A stretch of 64,000 nt of DNA, taken from Gymnothorax reevesii. Lineage: Eukaryota; Chordata; Actinopteri; Anguilliformes; Muraenidae. Below, in pieces: positions 37,110-49,321 of this stretch. Every line of letters begins with the position of its first letter. Position 1 is the first letter of the stretch. Made by a program: the position numbers and the translations under genes. The notes beneath the pieces were generated by a model. That model saw only the letters and a list, made by a program, of their open reading frames with translations. It made no database searches and was not told the DNA's origin. The stretch spans positions 14,603,667-14,667,666 of the forward strand of contig CM056587.1 in NCBI GenBank assembly GCA_029721435.1. Reading direction: 5' to 3'.

Positions 37110-37385
37110 CTTAGCGTTTTCTTGTTGAAATAAGCGGTGGCATCCCTGAAGAAAGGCATATGTTGCTCATAAGTGCATCTGTACCGTTCATAGTTAACAA
37201 AACATACAGAGATGTTGAAGTTACCCATGCCAGAGGAATTAAGATCACATCAAATCATGACAGTCACTGGCTTCGGAATTTTACATTGGTGACAACTGGG
37301 ACGGTTCCTTTCTGGTTTGGCCCGGAGAACACAATGGCTATTCCAACCACAAACAATCTTAAAGGTGAACTCATCCGACCATATT
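37110..37385 (-). mobile_element. Tc1-like remnant (central/3' transposase region)
   Basis: The passage gggacggttcctttctggtt, tggcccggagaacacaatgg and gtgaactcatccgaccata parallels ggtctttctcctctttagac ... cgtctgaccaca in the 7.1-8.4 kb element. An (ATTT)n stretch follows at 37380-37412. Confidence 0.45.
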
Positions 37386-38127
37386 TATTTATTTATTTAA
37401 TTAATTAATTAACACCTCCTAAAAAGGAGAAATAATATACAGCACAATAACTAAAATAAAAATACAAACACCTTATAAAATGTCCACACATGGAGTTACA
37501 TACAGCACCCAAAGTTTAAACACATGGGCTTGCACGAATGTACAACACCTAAAATGTTCACAACTGAGCTTATATAGTGCACAGCACTTAAAGATTTTTA
37601 CTCAAAACTCCCAGGACGGCAAAATAAGATACAGCACAGCAATAAAAATACAAGCACCTAAAATTTTCACGCTTGAGCTTACATAGTGTACAGCACCTGA
37701 GATTCACACATGGACCTGAAGGTTTCACACATCAATTTTACATAGTGTACAGTCATCACATCAAGTGGGAACAAAACCCAGCAAAGCTAAATAAAAGCCC
37801 GAAAAGGCCTTAGTGAAGAGCTTCGGTAGGGTGTGCTCCAGGGCGAGGGGACGCCGTACCCCTTTGAAAAAAGGATGTACCTCAAGGAGTCAACGACCCC
37901 GCCCCTGGCCGAACACACCGCCGCAAAGCCCTGTAACCACCATCTAACACCGCCCTAGAGGGCGATAAACCATGGCCAATAATAAATTCATGCAACGTAT
38001 CAGCCGCAATATGGCCAGACTTTATATATTCAGACAGTAAGATTATGTTCAAATCCCTGGCAGGGTATGCACTCTTAAAAATTCTATGATATAAGGAAAG
38101 TTTATACCCAGTGAGCATGGATTCAGA

Positions 38128-38487
38128 CAGTGGCGTAGCGATCATTCATCCGTCTTACCTAAACGGGGAGAGCAAGCAGCATCTGTTAACTGTGGAGTGC
38201 TCTCGGAGTGAACCCTCTGTTAATTATGAAAATGACTGAGAACAGGTCAGGACTAATAATTGTTTCAAACGGAAGTTTTGTGCAACTCGGATCTTGTTCC
38301 ACAACTGTACTGAATTTAGCCCATGATTTCATCGCTGTTAGATCGCATATGGAGATAAATCGTATCTTCAGTTGCCAAATACGATAATTGGAAAACGCGT
38401 CAATAAAGGAAAATGATTGAGAACTAGCCAGGACTTATTGCCGTCATAAAGGGACGTGTTTTGGCACACCCGCTGGCTACGCCACTG
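38128..38487. mobile_element. hAT-type MITE inserted in the retrotransposon
   Basis: The ends CAGTGGCGTAGC and GCTACGCCACTG form a perfect 12-bp terminal inverted repeat. Target duplications GATTCAGA (38120-38127) and GATTCAAA (38488-38495) are 8 bp with one mismatch, as expected for hAT elements. The interior is non-coding and related to the fragment at 1853-2107. Confidence 0.9.
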
Positions 38488-39870
38488 GATTCAAATGACA
38501 TAATATCGAGTGCCTCAAGAACATTAGAATGATTACTGCGCTTTGGGATCCCCATAATTCTTTTGATAGTCATACTCTGAAAGCTTTCCAAAGAAACCAA
38601 TTCCCATTTATCTAGATGAATACCTGGGCAGCCATACATCAAGACGGGAAGTACTGCCGACTTCCACAAATAGACCTTGGCTTCAGTTACCAAACCTGGG
38701 TACAATAACCCCACTCTACTCAACCCAAAAGCTTGTTTCCTGGCAGACGAAATCCTCAAATCAGCATGTGACTGGTTGCAAGTAGATGAACCTTCTTTAA
38801 ACGTAACCCCAAGCACATTCAATACATCAAAAGACTTAATAACCTTACCACCAAGTAGCCACACCGGTGGCTCCCTGAGATACGTTTTACCAATAGAAAT
38901 ACACTGTGTCTTTTTTATACCAAATACAAAACGCCATTTGGCAGAATAACTCTGACAAACGTCGATGAGCATTTGCAACCCTGTCACACTAGATGCAAAC
39001 AATGTGACATCATCAGCATACGCGAGGTGATTGAAAGGGACGCCTGCCACTCTCAGCCCAGCATCTGCCCCTTTAAGCTCCTTGAGCATGTCATCCAAAA
39101 ACATAGTAAAAAGAATGGGGGAGAGTATACTACCATGCCTTATGGCTCTAGATACCCGGAATTGCTCACTATAAACACCATTCCGACGGACCACAGCTCT
39201 TAGTTTAGAGTACCGATCATTAAGGGTAAGCCAGTGATCGAGCTCAAGTTTATGGAGTAATTTAAAAAAGAGGCCATCATGCCACACACAATCAAAACAT
39301 TTTTCAGCATCAAGACCACATGCAACACTGGGCTACCTCTGCTGTTAAAATACTTAGTCGCATTGTGGAAAAAAGAACTAGCCATATCCGTATCACATCC
39401 AGAAGGGAACCCAAACTGAGTGCCTTCTACTGTATTTCGCCCGCTCCAGGCATCAATAACAACTCGAATACCTTGGAATAGATCGTACTAACGGTAACAG
39501 GTCTGTAATTTCTCATCAGATTTGGATCTAAAGTGGGTTTCTTAAACACAGGGACAGTAGTACCAATCAGCATGTCCCCACTTACAACATGCCAGCTCAA
39601 CATAATACTAAAAAGGCCATTATCTACACCAGGTGATTTCTTATGCTCCAATTTAAAAATCAACTCCGACACCTTGTCAGGCGACACAGTACACTCCGAA
39701 AACTCTTCACAGTATTTTCGATATCTACCCCTGACCGTGTCACTTATTTCACGTTGCTCCTGACTAAGATCACCCGGGTCATTTATCGTCTCGATGAACT
39801 GTCGAGCAAACTCACTTCCAGTGAGAGAAGATTTAACACCCTCACCAGCAGATTCAGACTGCCTCTTTAA

Positions 39871-41807
39871 CCCCTTTCTGCAGATGTAGACGCCTGCGTC
39901 TATAGACCTGCAAATTTAAGCACGCTATTACTGTACTCAATCACTAGGTGGCACCCCCGGATCAGTTATTGAATGTTCAGAAGCAAGCAGACCTCGAACG
40001 CGGTTCTGAATATGGGGAAGTTCACTCCGCTCACTGTTTTTCGAGAGCTGCATGAATTAAACTCCTCAGCTAAGCCTGATGTGCAAACCAGTCAGTATCC
40101 TTGACCATAGTATCGATCCAGCAGTTTTAAAAAACGGTATCTTGACACAGAAAAAATCGTTATCCTTTGTAGCAACCAGTTTAGCCACAGTGAGCCACCA
40201 GTATTCAAATTTGTGTTTCAGAAAAATCAGTTTTCTGAGGCAAAAAAATCGACATGGTATTGATTCTCTCACATTCTACTGTCAATTACAGTTGTCACAT
40301 ACAAAAAAATTCGTTGTTCCCTTCCGTGGATTTACGCGTAGATTCCTTCATTGACAAATCCAGCGCTTCCTTATATCCACCCAAGTACTGGCGTTGATAG
40401 CCAATCACTCAATCATACGCTCAGGGTCTTCTGCGTAATTGTAGAGTTACACTTCATGTCCTCGTGAAGTTTCCGTGGTAACAATGTATTGATTGGCTCG
40501 TTTATTATCCAATTCCCGAGTGTTTAAACATTTTAGAGTAAGTGAAACACATTGATTGGACAAACACAGAGCATACAAACCAATGCGTATCAGCATGCGC
40601 TGTTGTATCCTGTCTACGTTATGCACATTACGCGGCTAAAGCAGACGCGATTTATATAAAACACGTTCGCAAAACTGGTCTTGAAGTGTTCAGTTACATT
40701 TACAGGATTTAAATGAGATAAGGATATGGTCAGTTGGAATAATTTCGAATGAAACAGGACCGGAGGGTTCTTGCTACTGGATCGGTCTCTGGAGGAGGGA
40801 TTCATGAAAAAGGTCAGGCTGCTACTTTTTTTTTTTTTTTTTGTTTCGTTTTGGAATGTATACATACTCGACAAAGTCGAATGTCAAGGTTTTTTCCTGG
40901 TTAAAACGCAAGCTGCCCGTGCATTTGGATGGACCGCCTGGTACGTTCATTGCACGTTTCTTTTGAATCGGGAGAGGCAATGGATTGTTTGATATTCCCT
41001 GAAAGTGGAGTGTCTGTGCTGTTAAAATAAGGTATATTTCAGAATTCAGATATTACTGAGTTAGTGAGTTGCACTTGTTCCTTATTAGTGTTGAAATGGG
41101 TTCGTGAGCTTAGAAGAGGGGACTGGTAGCTTCCATTACAGGGTGAATGTTCTGACCGTTTAATAAGCAGTTTATTTAATGCGTGTTTGTGCTGGCTTTG
41201 AAGAAAAATGGCAAAAACTGTAAACTTTATTAAGGAGAAAAGGCATGTGTTGTGTTTGGAGAGGTTACTGGTGACCACTGATATTCATCTGCACTGATAT
41301 TGATAAATTCATACTAAACTCAACTAGAAAATCATATGTTCATATTAAATTTCATGCCTTAAAACTTTATTTGTGTTAAGTACATGATTTTTTTATGATT
41401 TGACAGTACATGATTCTGAGACTTCGGGGAACACTTGGGTAGCTGTATAATTTGGCTAATAGCATGTCGGTAATCTAGAATGTAATGTTGAGGATGAATT
41501 ATACTTGTGCTCAAGGAGTTTATGATCCCAGAAATGTAAATTTTAAGCCCCAGCAGTTTTTCAATCCTCAGAATTATTTTTTTTGCAATTTCAATGGTGA
41601 ATTCTCATGAAGATTTTTTATGTTTGCAGCTGATTTTCTCAACCAAAATCATGAAAATAAACTGAAATACAATGTAATTCTAAATGCTGTAAGTGTCTTT
41701 TCTGAATTGAGCCACATTTTTCCTCTTTATGAAGCTTGAATCTTGACTTATACAGCATTAAAGTGGGTAACCCATAAATAGCCAAATTTGGCTTCTGCAG
41801 AAAGGGG
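39871..41807. mobile_element. piggyBac-like non-autonomous element inserted in the retrotransposon
   Basis: A perfect 14-bp terminal inverted repeat CCCCTTTCTGCAGA / TCTGCAGAAAGGGG bounds 1,937 bp. TTAA (39867-39870) stands at the left edge and TTGA (41808-41811) at the right, a one-base-decayed TTAA duplication as used by piggyBac. No transposase frame was recognised inside; there is a T run at 40828-40843. Confidence 0.75.
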
Positions 41808-43429
41808 TTGATTCATTCCAAAATTCAGTACATTTACCAGTTCTATACAAGAGCTTAAGATCTAAAATGGGTTTTTGTAACATACTCCGTACACACCGCC
41901 TAGAAACACAGCGAAATTCCCTTTTTGTAAACTTCCAAAAATCATATAAAGCCCCACTTCTGGGCCTACCATTATCAACCCACAATTTCCAGCAAAACTG
42001 CTTCGTATCTCAGAGGCAGCTTAGATCCTTACACCAGTAGGCCTTGGGTTTATAGGATGACACGGGTAGACAGACCATTTTATTCGCAGTTGTGTGTGCA
42101 TCATTAACCTTTTTAAAAATATCATGAACATACACCAGTGCAGCAGACCTGTTTCCCAAACTAGCCGCCGCCACTACAGAAATATCCTTCAATTCACCAC
42201 TAAGAGTCTCCTTATACATATCACATAACTCTTGGCGCTTCCACTCAGGTATCGAGCGGGAACGGCCATCCTGTACAACAGGTTCACGCCCCCCTTTGGA
42301 CTGGATCCCCACTTTAATAACAGACCTTATAGGCAGATGATCACTAACATTATCATCCTCCAATGTCACAATCTGACAATCTATCACATTATCACTGTCA
42401 TACTCCAATGTTGACATATGATCAATCCAAGTGTAAACCATAATATGCTTGCACTTTGTTTTAGAACATGCAAGATTTTCTGTTGTTGCTGACATGACTT
42501 CCTCGCTGAAAAATACATTTAAATACATATCTTACATTTGTGGATGGAACAATAGATGGTCATTATTGACAAAGTGTTTCAAAGTATTCCCAAGCTCATC
42601 TGATTATATCCATCACAAAAGACTGTTGGTTTGAAATGCAGTGCAACTGAAGCATTGGAGATCATGGGCACTCAATAAAGGGTGTTGTCCTTCACACTAA
42701 GAGATTTATCTGGACTCCCTGAATATTTCAGTCTGATTATGCACTGAAGTAGAAGAAATTCCTGAGGTCCTTGTAATAGTACATTTGAAATTTCTGCACC
42801 AATTCCAGCTTTTTAGGAAATGAGGTTTGATAATATATGCCAGTTAATTTGGATAAAATGCAAGTGAATGTAAGTTAATATGAAGAAGAAAAAGAAACAC
42901 TAACACCATTTGATTTTTAATCCCCCCTAAAAAATCTCCCCAATTTAAAAAAAAAAAAATTATTCAATTAATTGAATTTTACATAACTTTCCCTGGCAGC
43001 AAAGTTTGATAAAACTTCAGCCATTAATTATCAACAAAGAGAGATTAATTCCAAACATGCTATAATATATCCTCAGAAATTATTGCTGAATATACTTTTT
43101 TTAAACTTGGATTTAGCTACAACCTTAAAATATAAATAATATTCCTCACCATTTTAATATAATTTCCGTGACTTCCATTTATATTTCCCATTATTTCCTG
43201 GGGTACTTCAAGGTTCTTGGCACCGGAGTCCCGGAGGCATCTCATCAATATTTTCAAGGGGTTTTTCCAAGGTTGGAATGCGTATTCAGGGAAAAAAAAA
43301 TTTTTTTGCCATTTGGATGTGGTCATTTTGCCAAGGTCATTGGTGGGAAAATAGATTGAGTTGTCTTGGTAACACATGTGCACTGTTAAAGCCCGGCGCA
43401 TGATGAGAGGATTCCAGAATAAGAGGCCA

Positions 43430-43920
43430 CATGGAACACAATAAAAATGTTTGTGTGTTGTTTCAGTAGCGTACGTATGGTTGTAATCATGTTTTGCAAG
43501 GCTTCAGTAGTGTTTGTATGCTTATAATAGTGTTTCGTGCAACATATCTTCATATATGTGACTCATCACGTGGTGATGCTACCTGACCAAGCACTGATAC
43601 ACAGCGAAAAAGGAGGCGTCCTAATTTGACATTTAGGGTTAGAGTTTGGCTTAGAGATTAAGAGTAGACAGGGTTCGTTTTAAAGAGGTGTTAAATAAGG
43701 ATGCAAAAAGCCTCCTCTTTCATTATATATTGACACTTGGTCAGGTACTGCCACTATATGACGAGTCGGGGTGAGACCAGGCTCTTTCATGAGGTTTCAA
43801 TGGCATGTATATAGTAATTGTATGTTGCAAGGTTTCAGGAGTGTGTGTATGGTTAGCATTTCAGTGAGTTTTCAGTAGAGTGTGTATATGGTTGTAATAA
43901 TGCTTTTGTGAGGTTCAAGT
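43430..43920. repeat. degenerate tandem repeat interrupted by a MITE
   Basis: Units of the type ttcagtagtgt-gtatggttgtaat-atg-tttgcaagg recur at 43455-43540 and again at 43800-43920. They are separated by a palindromic insert at 43556-43775. Confidence 0.6.
43556..43775. mobile_element. MITE-like element with imperfect inverted ends
   Basis: The left end gactcatcacgtggtgatgc, then tacctgaccaag and later ggaggc, is mirrored at the right by gcctcctctttcattatata, then cttggtcaggtactgccact and gacgagtc. Interior non-coding. Confidence 0.65.
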
Positions 43921-45002
43921 GATACAGTATCCAGGTACGGATCCAGGAATTGCTGAAAGGGGGCGTACAGCCCCCCATGCGCGCCACAGGCGCACAAGGA
44001 GGGGAACCTGGGGACCCTTCCCCAGAAAATTTTTAAAAATTAACTTTCCTGGTATCATGGGAGAAAAATCTGGCCTATCTGTTCAATGATTTTCCCCCTA
44101 AGGTTCCAAAAATTAAGCTAAAAAAAACTTTCAAAGCACCGCTATAACACAGTTTTACATTAACTGACAACTTTTACCTTTACCTAAGACTTTCACTTGA
44201 AAATACTGTCAAAGTTTGTTACCTTAACCCTTTCACTGCTGTTGGTGACTTGGTCAAAATTTCAAAGAGGAGAAAATCTTTCGAAATTGTCCAAACCCTA
44301 CAGTGTTGGTATTCATTGGAAAGTGCTTGATGAGAGCTTTCCAGTAAACACCAATGTGCTATGGTTCAAGCGATTTTCAAAGGTTTTGACGTTTCAGAAA
44401 TGTTTTAGACATTTCCACGCAACTGTACGTTGATTATGTATGGCGGTCTGACACCAAATCTCCACTGCAGATAAACATAACAGATACAGCAGCAATGCGC
44501 ATTTACCATGCAGCAAGGCATTTATTGTTTCAAGAGGAATTTGTTCATAGGTGCCTTCGATTTCACCAAGTAACAAAGTAATTTAATTTAAGATTTCTCT
44601 TTTTCTGACAAGAATGATTAACAAATAACTGAAGTAATATTATGGGTTAAAGAGAAAGTCACAAGCACACGCTGAATCCATGAATAGGACAAAAAGGAAC
44701 TACGACTCAAAATAACCCAGTCACCCTTGCCACTAATCTCAATATTTTCTTCTTAAATTCTGTTCATGAGACAACCCCGCTTTTCACTCCATCTGATGCT
44801 ACCCCTAGTCCATGTTCCATGTTCAGGATTGGCTCTGTAAATCATATCTTTTATTGAATACAAAAAAAGGGTGTGTATGATATTTACAAAACAACTAGTA
44901 AAAGTGACATTTCCTAATGTGTACCTGAGATGGGAGGAGCCTGACACTATGAAAAACTCTAATTTCATCATTGTAAAATTCTAATTATCTTCTTTTAATA
45001 CA

Positions 45003-45205
45003 TACACTACCGGTCAATGGTTTTATAACACCCCAATTTTTCCAGTTTTTTATTGAAAATTATGCAGTTTAATGTTTCATTGTAGTCTGGAATAAAAGCA
45101 AAGACATGATGGAACAAATAAACAATTGAAGTTAAAGAAATCCATTTATAAACCAAAATGTATTCTTAACTTTGGACTCAAATTAGCCACCGTTGGCAGA
45201 TAAAA
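45003..45205 (+). mobile_element. Tc1/mariner-like left end, truncated by the adjacent retrotransposon
   Basis: It starts tacactaccggtcaatggtt, a typical Tc1-type terminus, and continues ggactcaaattagccaccgt as in fish Tc1 elements. It stops at the retrotransposon start near 45206. No matching right end was found after 48.35 kb. Confidence 0.55.
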
Positions 45206-46884
45206 TAACATGACTAGTGAGAACAAGCCATTCAGCCCAACTATGCTTGCCAGTTTTTTTCTGTTGTGAATTTATCACTTCAGATACTCAAAGACGCAAT
45301 GGTATCTAGCTTTAAGTCAAGCCTGCTCTTGAAAATTCCCAAGGTTTCTGCCTCAACAATATGGTCAGGCAAGCTATTCCACATCAAAATTACTCTTTGG
45401 GTGAAATATTATTCCTTATATCAGTGCTAAATTTAGCCTTAATCAACTTCCATTTGTGACCCCGAGTTCAACTAACAAAAATTGGCCAAAGGAATCCAAC
45501 ATAATTCACTTTGTTAATCCCTAAAACATATTTAAAGGCCTCAATCAGATCACCCCTAAGTCTCTTTTTCCTAAGAATAAAAAAATTAAGCATCTTAAGC
45601 CTCTTCTCATAGCTTTCATCTTTTATACCTGGAATTAGCTTAATGGCTATTCTTTGAACTTTTTCTAGGCCTCTATATCTTTTTTTTAAAGTATTGACCC
45701 CAGAACTGCACACAATACTCCAGATGTGGTCTGACAAGTGTGTTGTACAAGAGAAGTTTGACCTCCTTGGATTTGTACTCAATACTTCTGGCAATGTATC
45801 CCAGCATCCAGTTGGCTTTTTTAACTGCTACGGCACAGTGGCTATAACCTGTGGTCAACAATCACTCCCAGATCTTTTTCATGTGCAGCACATTCCAGTT
45901 TTAAACCTCCCATGACGTAATCCTGTCTGATGTTTTTATTACCTACATGTACAACTTTACATTTCACCACATAAAATTTCATTTGCCACATTTCTGCCCA
46001 ATACTGCATTCTATCCAAATCATCTTGAATCACTTGTGGACTCTAAAGTATTAACCAAACTTCCGCTAATTTAACCAATTTGCTTTCAATAGTCCTATCA
46101 AGGTCATTAATGTAGATGAGGAACAGCAGGGGTCCCAACACCAATCCCTGGGGGACGCCACTCCCCACTATACCTAGCTCAGATGAGATATCACTGCCCA
46201 CCACTCTTTGTGTTCTGTCCTGTAACCACTTTTGAATCCACTCCAGAATATCTCCTGAAACTCCAATGGAGCTCATTTAAAAAGTAGTCTGTTATGCGGA
46301 ACTGTATCAAATCCTTTCTGAAAGTATATGATATGATAAGCCCTGCTCTGATCATGTCTTGGTGGCCTCTTCAAAAAATTCCAGAAAGTTTGTCAGGTAT
46401 GAACTTCTCTTACGGAAACCATGTTGGCTATCCCTCAATATATTCTTACATTCAAAAAATAATTCCAGGTCGTCTTATATGATAGATTCCAGTTAATCTG
46501 ACCGGCCTGTAATTTCCTGGCTCAGTACAGTACCCTTTCCTATATATTGGTATTATATTGCCCTGTTTCCAATCATTCGGTATTTCTCCAGTTTCTAAAG
46601 ACTGTCTGAAGATAGCTGAGAGTGGTTTAAAGATGATCTCACTAACTTTCCTGTGCACTGTAGGATATCAGCCATCAGGACCTGCCGCCTTATCTGCCTT
46701 TATGTTATGCAACTTGTCTAATACTTCATTATCCCTAACCTCAATTTACGTTAAATAATCTTGAGCATTGGACATGCCCTCTGGCCGAATAAAAACCCGC
46801 TCCGGTGTAAAATTCTCAACAAAGTAAATGTTTAAGGCATCCATAATCTCCTTGTTATCATATAGCAGTGATCCACATTTATTA

Positions 46885-47165
46885 CCTACGCCAAGGAGGT
46901 TATGTTTTTGGTGGCGTTTGTTTGTTGGTTTGTTTGTGTACAACATGACTCAAAAAGTAATGGACAGATTTTGATGAAATTTTCAGAGAAGGTGGGTATT
47001 GAGTCAAGGAACGGCTGATTAAATTTTGGCATATCTAGGCCAAAGTACTGCTGAGATATACGCCAAAGTTCAAGATTTCAAGTCTTTCCAATGGGCCGGA
47101 GTTCCAATCGCCGTGCTTCTGGGTTTTGCTGCCCCCTGGCGGAGGTCTGCGCTCTCTGAGTGCTT
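46885..47165 (+). mobile_element. interspersed repeat inserted in the retrotransposon
   Basis: It starts cgccaaggaggttatgtttt, has gactcaaaaagtaatggaca and gattttgatgaaattttcag, and ends ggcggaggtctgcgctctct. This is a common fish repeat whose class I cannot name. It sits between two retrotransposon blocks that are otherwise collinear. Confidence 0.65.
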
Positions 47166-47694
47166 TTTTAGTTCTTTATGCACTTAACCTCCTCTTTGAC
47201 TTTGCTTTTTCTGCTAGAGTACCGAGAGAAGCGCTCAGGATTAGTTTTTGCTCCTTCCGCAGTTTGCCTTTCATACAGTCTTCTTGCATTCCTCAGCTCC
47301 TTTTTGACCACAGCCCGCATTTTACAGTATTCAGCCTTAGTATTCTCATTGTTATCCGTTATGTACATCTTATAAAGATTCCTCTTTTCTCTTAAACTGC
47401 TATGAATAGCTGTGGTCATCCACTGAGGATTCTGCTTTTTCAGCTTACTTTTGGTCACCTTTGGAATGAATTTACATTGTGAATCAAGTAAAACCCCTTA
47501 AATCTTTCCCACATCTCACTTATAGACTCACAGTCCAGGAGTGTCTCCGATTTTATTTAGCTTAAATATGAGCACATCCTGTTAAAATTTGCTCACGTAA
47601 ATTGAAAATTTTGGTTTTAGAAGAAACCTTTTTAACTTCCCATGAAACATAAAAATGAACAGTAGAGGGATCACTAGTCCGGAATGGCTCCCCT

Positions 47695-47799
47695 CAGATA
47701 GCAAGCACCTTCGCTCCGGATCAGTCCCAGCTCTGAGCTGGATCAGCTGGAGTCAGCACAGAGCCGGGGCAGATCCGAATTGGAGGTGCTTGCTATCTG
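47695..47799. mobile_element. 105-bp MITE with 16-bp inverted ends
   Basis: CAGATAGCAAGCACCT at 47695-47710 and its exact reverse complement at 47784-47799 bound a GC-rich interior (ctccggatcagtcc, gagccgggg). It is inserted between the endonuclease and linker parts of the retrotransposon. Confidence 0.85.
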
Positions 47800-48577
47800 G
47801 GCAGTAGCTCAACATTGCAAATTCTATCAGGGTCATTCTCAGCACTAAATCTGAAATTGTCTTCTCTCATAGGTTTATTAAAATTCTGCACCAAAAAATA
47901 GTCATTTATAACATCTACAAATTCTTCCTCCCCTGTCCTTTCACCATTTCCCAATTGATACAAGGATAATTGAGGTCTCCCATAATAATAGTCCCTCCTC
48001 CTCTACAAGCTTGCCTAATCCTCTTAAAGAGAATTTCATTGACAGTACTGTCCAAAAACTGGCGATCTATAGCATACTCCTATGTTTAAACCTGTCTCGG
48101 GTTTGGCAATGAGCCTGACCCAGATATCTTCACAGGGCAAGGAATGTTCAATTTCATGAATTTCCTGCACATTTATGTTCTCATTCAGATAAAGTGCTAC
48201 ACCCCCTCCTCGCCTATTACATCTATCCTTCCTAAAGAGCTAATAACCTTCTATATTATATTCATCTCCTTTCTCTTAACTGAGCTATGTCTCTGTAATC
48301 CCAAGTAAAACCTGTATTGCAGGTTAACGTTTTTCTCTGTCATCATTATGAACACTCGGTTACTAGCTACTGCATTTTAGTTTGTATGCAGTGCTACTTT
48401 AAAAATGCTCCTGGTTAACTCACATGCAGTAATTCTGATCGGTATGCTTTTGTTACTTTGGTTAGCATCAATGTGGCAGTTTCATCATAACATTGCCTGA
48501 TTGTAGCCACTACAGTTGAGGCTAACTGGAGAGGTGTTGTATGTGTCTACAAAGTTGGGCTGAGATGGCTACAGTAA

Positions 48578-49045
48578 GACCAGACATAGGTATTTCACAG
48601 CGCGGGGTATGTGTTTGAGTTTGTTTATTGCTAATGTGAAATGATCGTTTTGCTTATCCATGACCTGGGTCAGCCGAGTACTTTGGCATTGTGTGAGCTA
48701 GCTCTCTGAGGCTACCGCAGTGAAAGCAATCGCAAAACGCACTATAATGTGTCTGGTATAACAAACGATTTCTCTGCATAGCGGTGGCGGAAGTTAGGCT
48801 AATAAGCGTGTCTGCAAAGTTTATAAAGGCTGCAGATAGACCAGACATAGGCTCCGCGGAGCTTAGGGCACATGTTTGGGTTTGTTTACTGCTGCTGGGA
48901 AACGATTGTTTTACTTATCCATGACCGAGGTCAGTCGGGTGCTTTGCCGAGGTGTGGGCTAGCTATCTGATCCTACCACGGAGAAAGCAATCGCGAAACA
49001 CACTATAATGTGTCTGGTAAAACAAACGATTTTTCTGCATTGCCG
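48578..49045 (+). repeat. tandem duplication (unit about 260 bp) inside copy A
   Basis: The order accagacatagg, gtttgggtttgttta-type, cttatccatgacc, gtgaaagcaatcgc-type, cactataatgtgtctggta, aacaaacgatttttctgcat occurs twice (48578-48790 and 48838-49045). Copy B has it once. Confidence 0.75.
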
Positions 49046-49284
49046 TGGCAGGATTTCATACAGTTTTGAAAACTGTTCTGGCTAATAAGCCGAAAAAGAT
49101 GTGGCGGTAGGAAACAGATTTCCAGTAGAAGTTATTGATTCGCAAGCACCACATAAGCAAAGCTTACACAGTTTGTGTGTTTTTGCTACATACGCTTTTA
49201 GTGGCTCTGTGTCGGAATTGTGTTTCGTTCTGGTAGAAATAGTTAACAGGAGCTTTTAGCAAAGTTTCCTCCGGATAGCTAAAT

Positions 49285-49285
<1 letters not shown>

Positions 49286-49318
<33 letters not shown>
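49286..49318. repeat. (TA)n microsatellite
   Basis: A pure TA run at the left edge of an insertion that splits copy A. Confidence 0.95.

Positions 49319-49321
<3 letters not shown>

Larger units (their letters stand above)
37790..42535 (-). mobile_element. 5'-truncated non-LTR retrotransposon (APE endonuclease + reverse transcriptase), split by two insertions
   Basis: Reading the minus strand: 42528-41808 ends the AP-endonuclease domain (NVSDHLPI, the SDHxP motif) and leads into the linker. After the 39871-41807 insertion, 39870-38488 carries reverse transcriptase blocks: KKSPGVDNGLFSIML, MRNYRPVTVS, RAIRHGSILSPILF and the catalytic FNHLAYADDVTLFAS. After the 38128-38487 insertion, 38127-37882 encodes the C-terminal region (MLTGYKLSLYHRIFKSAYPA). 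The catalytic YADD is intact, but frames are broken at 39.2-39.45 kb and elsewhere, so it is dead. It looks like a Jockey/I-type element; the precise clade is not determined. The start of the endonuclease is missing (5' truncation). Confidence 0.85.
45206..48345 (-). mobile_element. degenerate non-LTR retrotransposon (CR1/L2/Rex-like)
   Basis: Minus strand order: endonuclease domain at about 48340-47830 (GGVALYLNENINVQEIHEIE and MGDLNYP), a basic linker at 47458-47168 (KQNPQWMTTAIHSSLREKRN), then reverse transcriptase at 46950-45470 ([81 protein letters not shown]). The catalytic F/YADD box expected after SKLVK is absent: the text goes straight to LAEVWLIL, as if about six codons were lost. 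Stops and frameshifts are frequent. It is interrupted at 46.9-47.16 kb and by the MITE at 47695-47799. Superfamily assignment is from motifs only. Confidence 0.85.
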
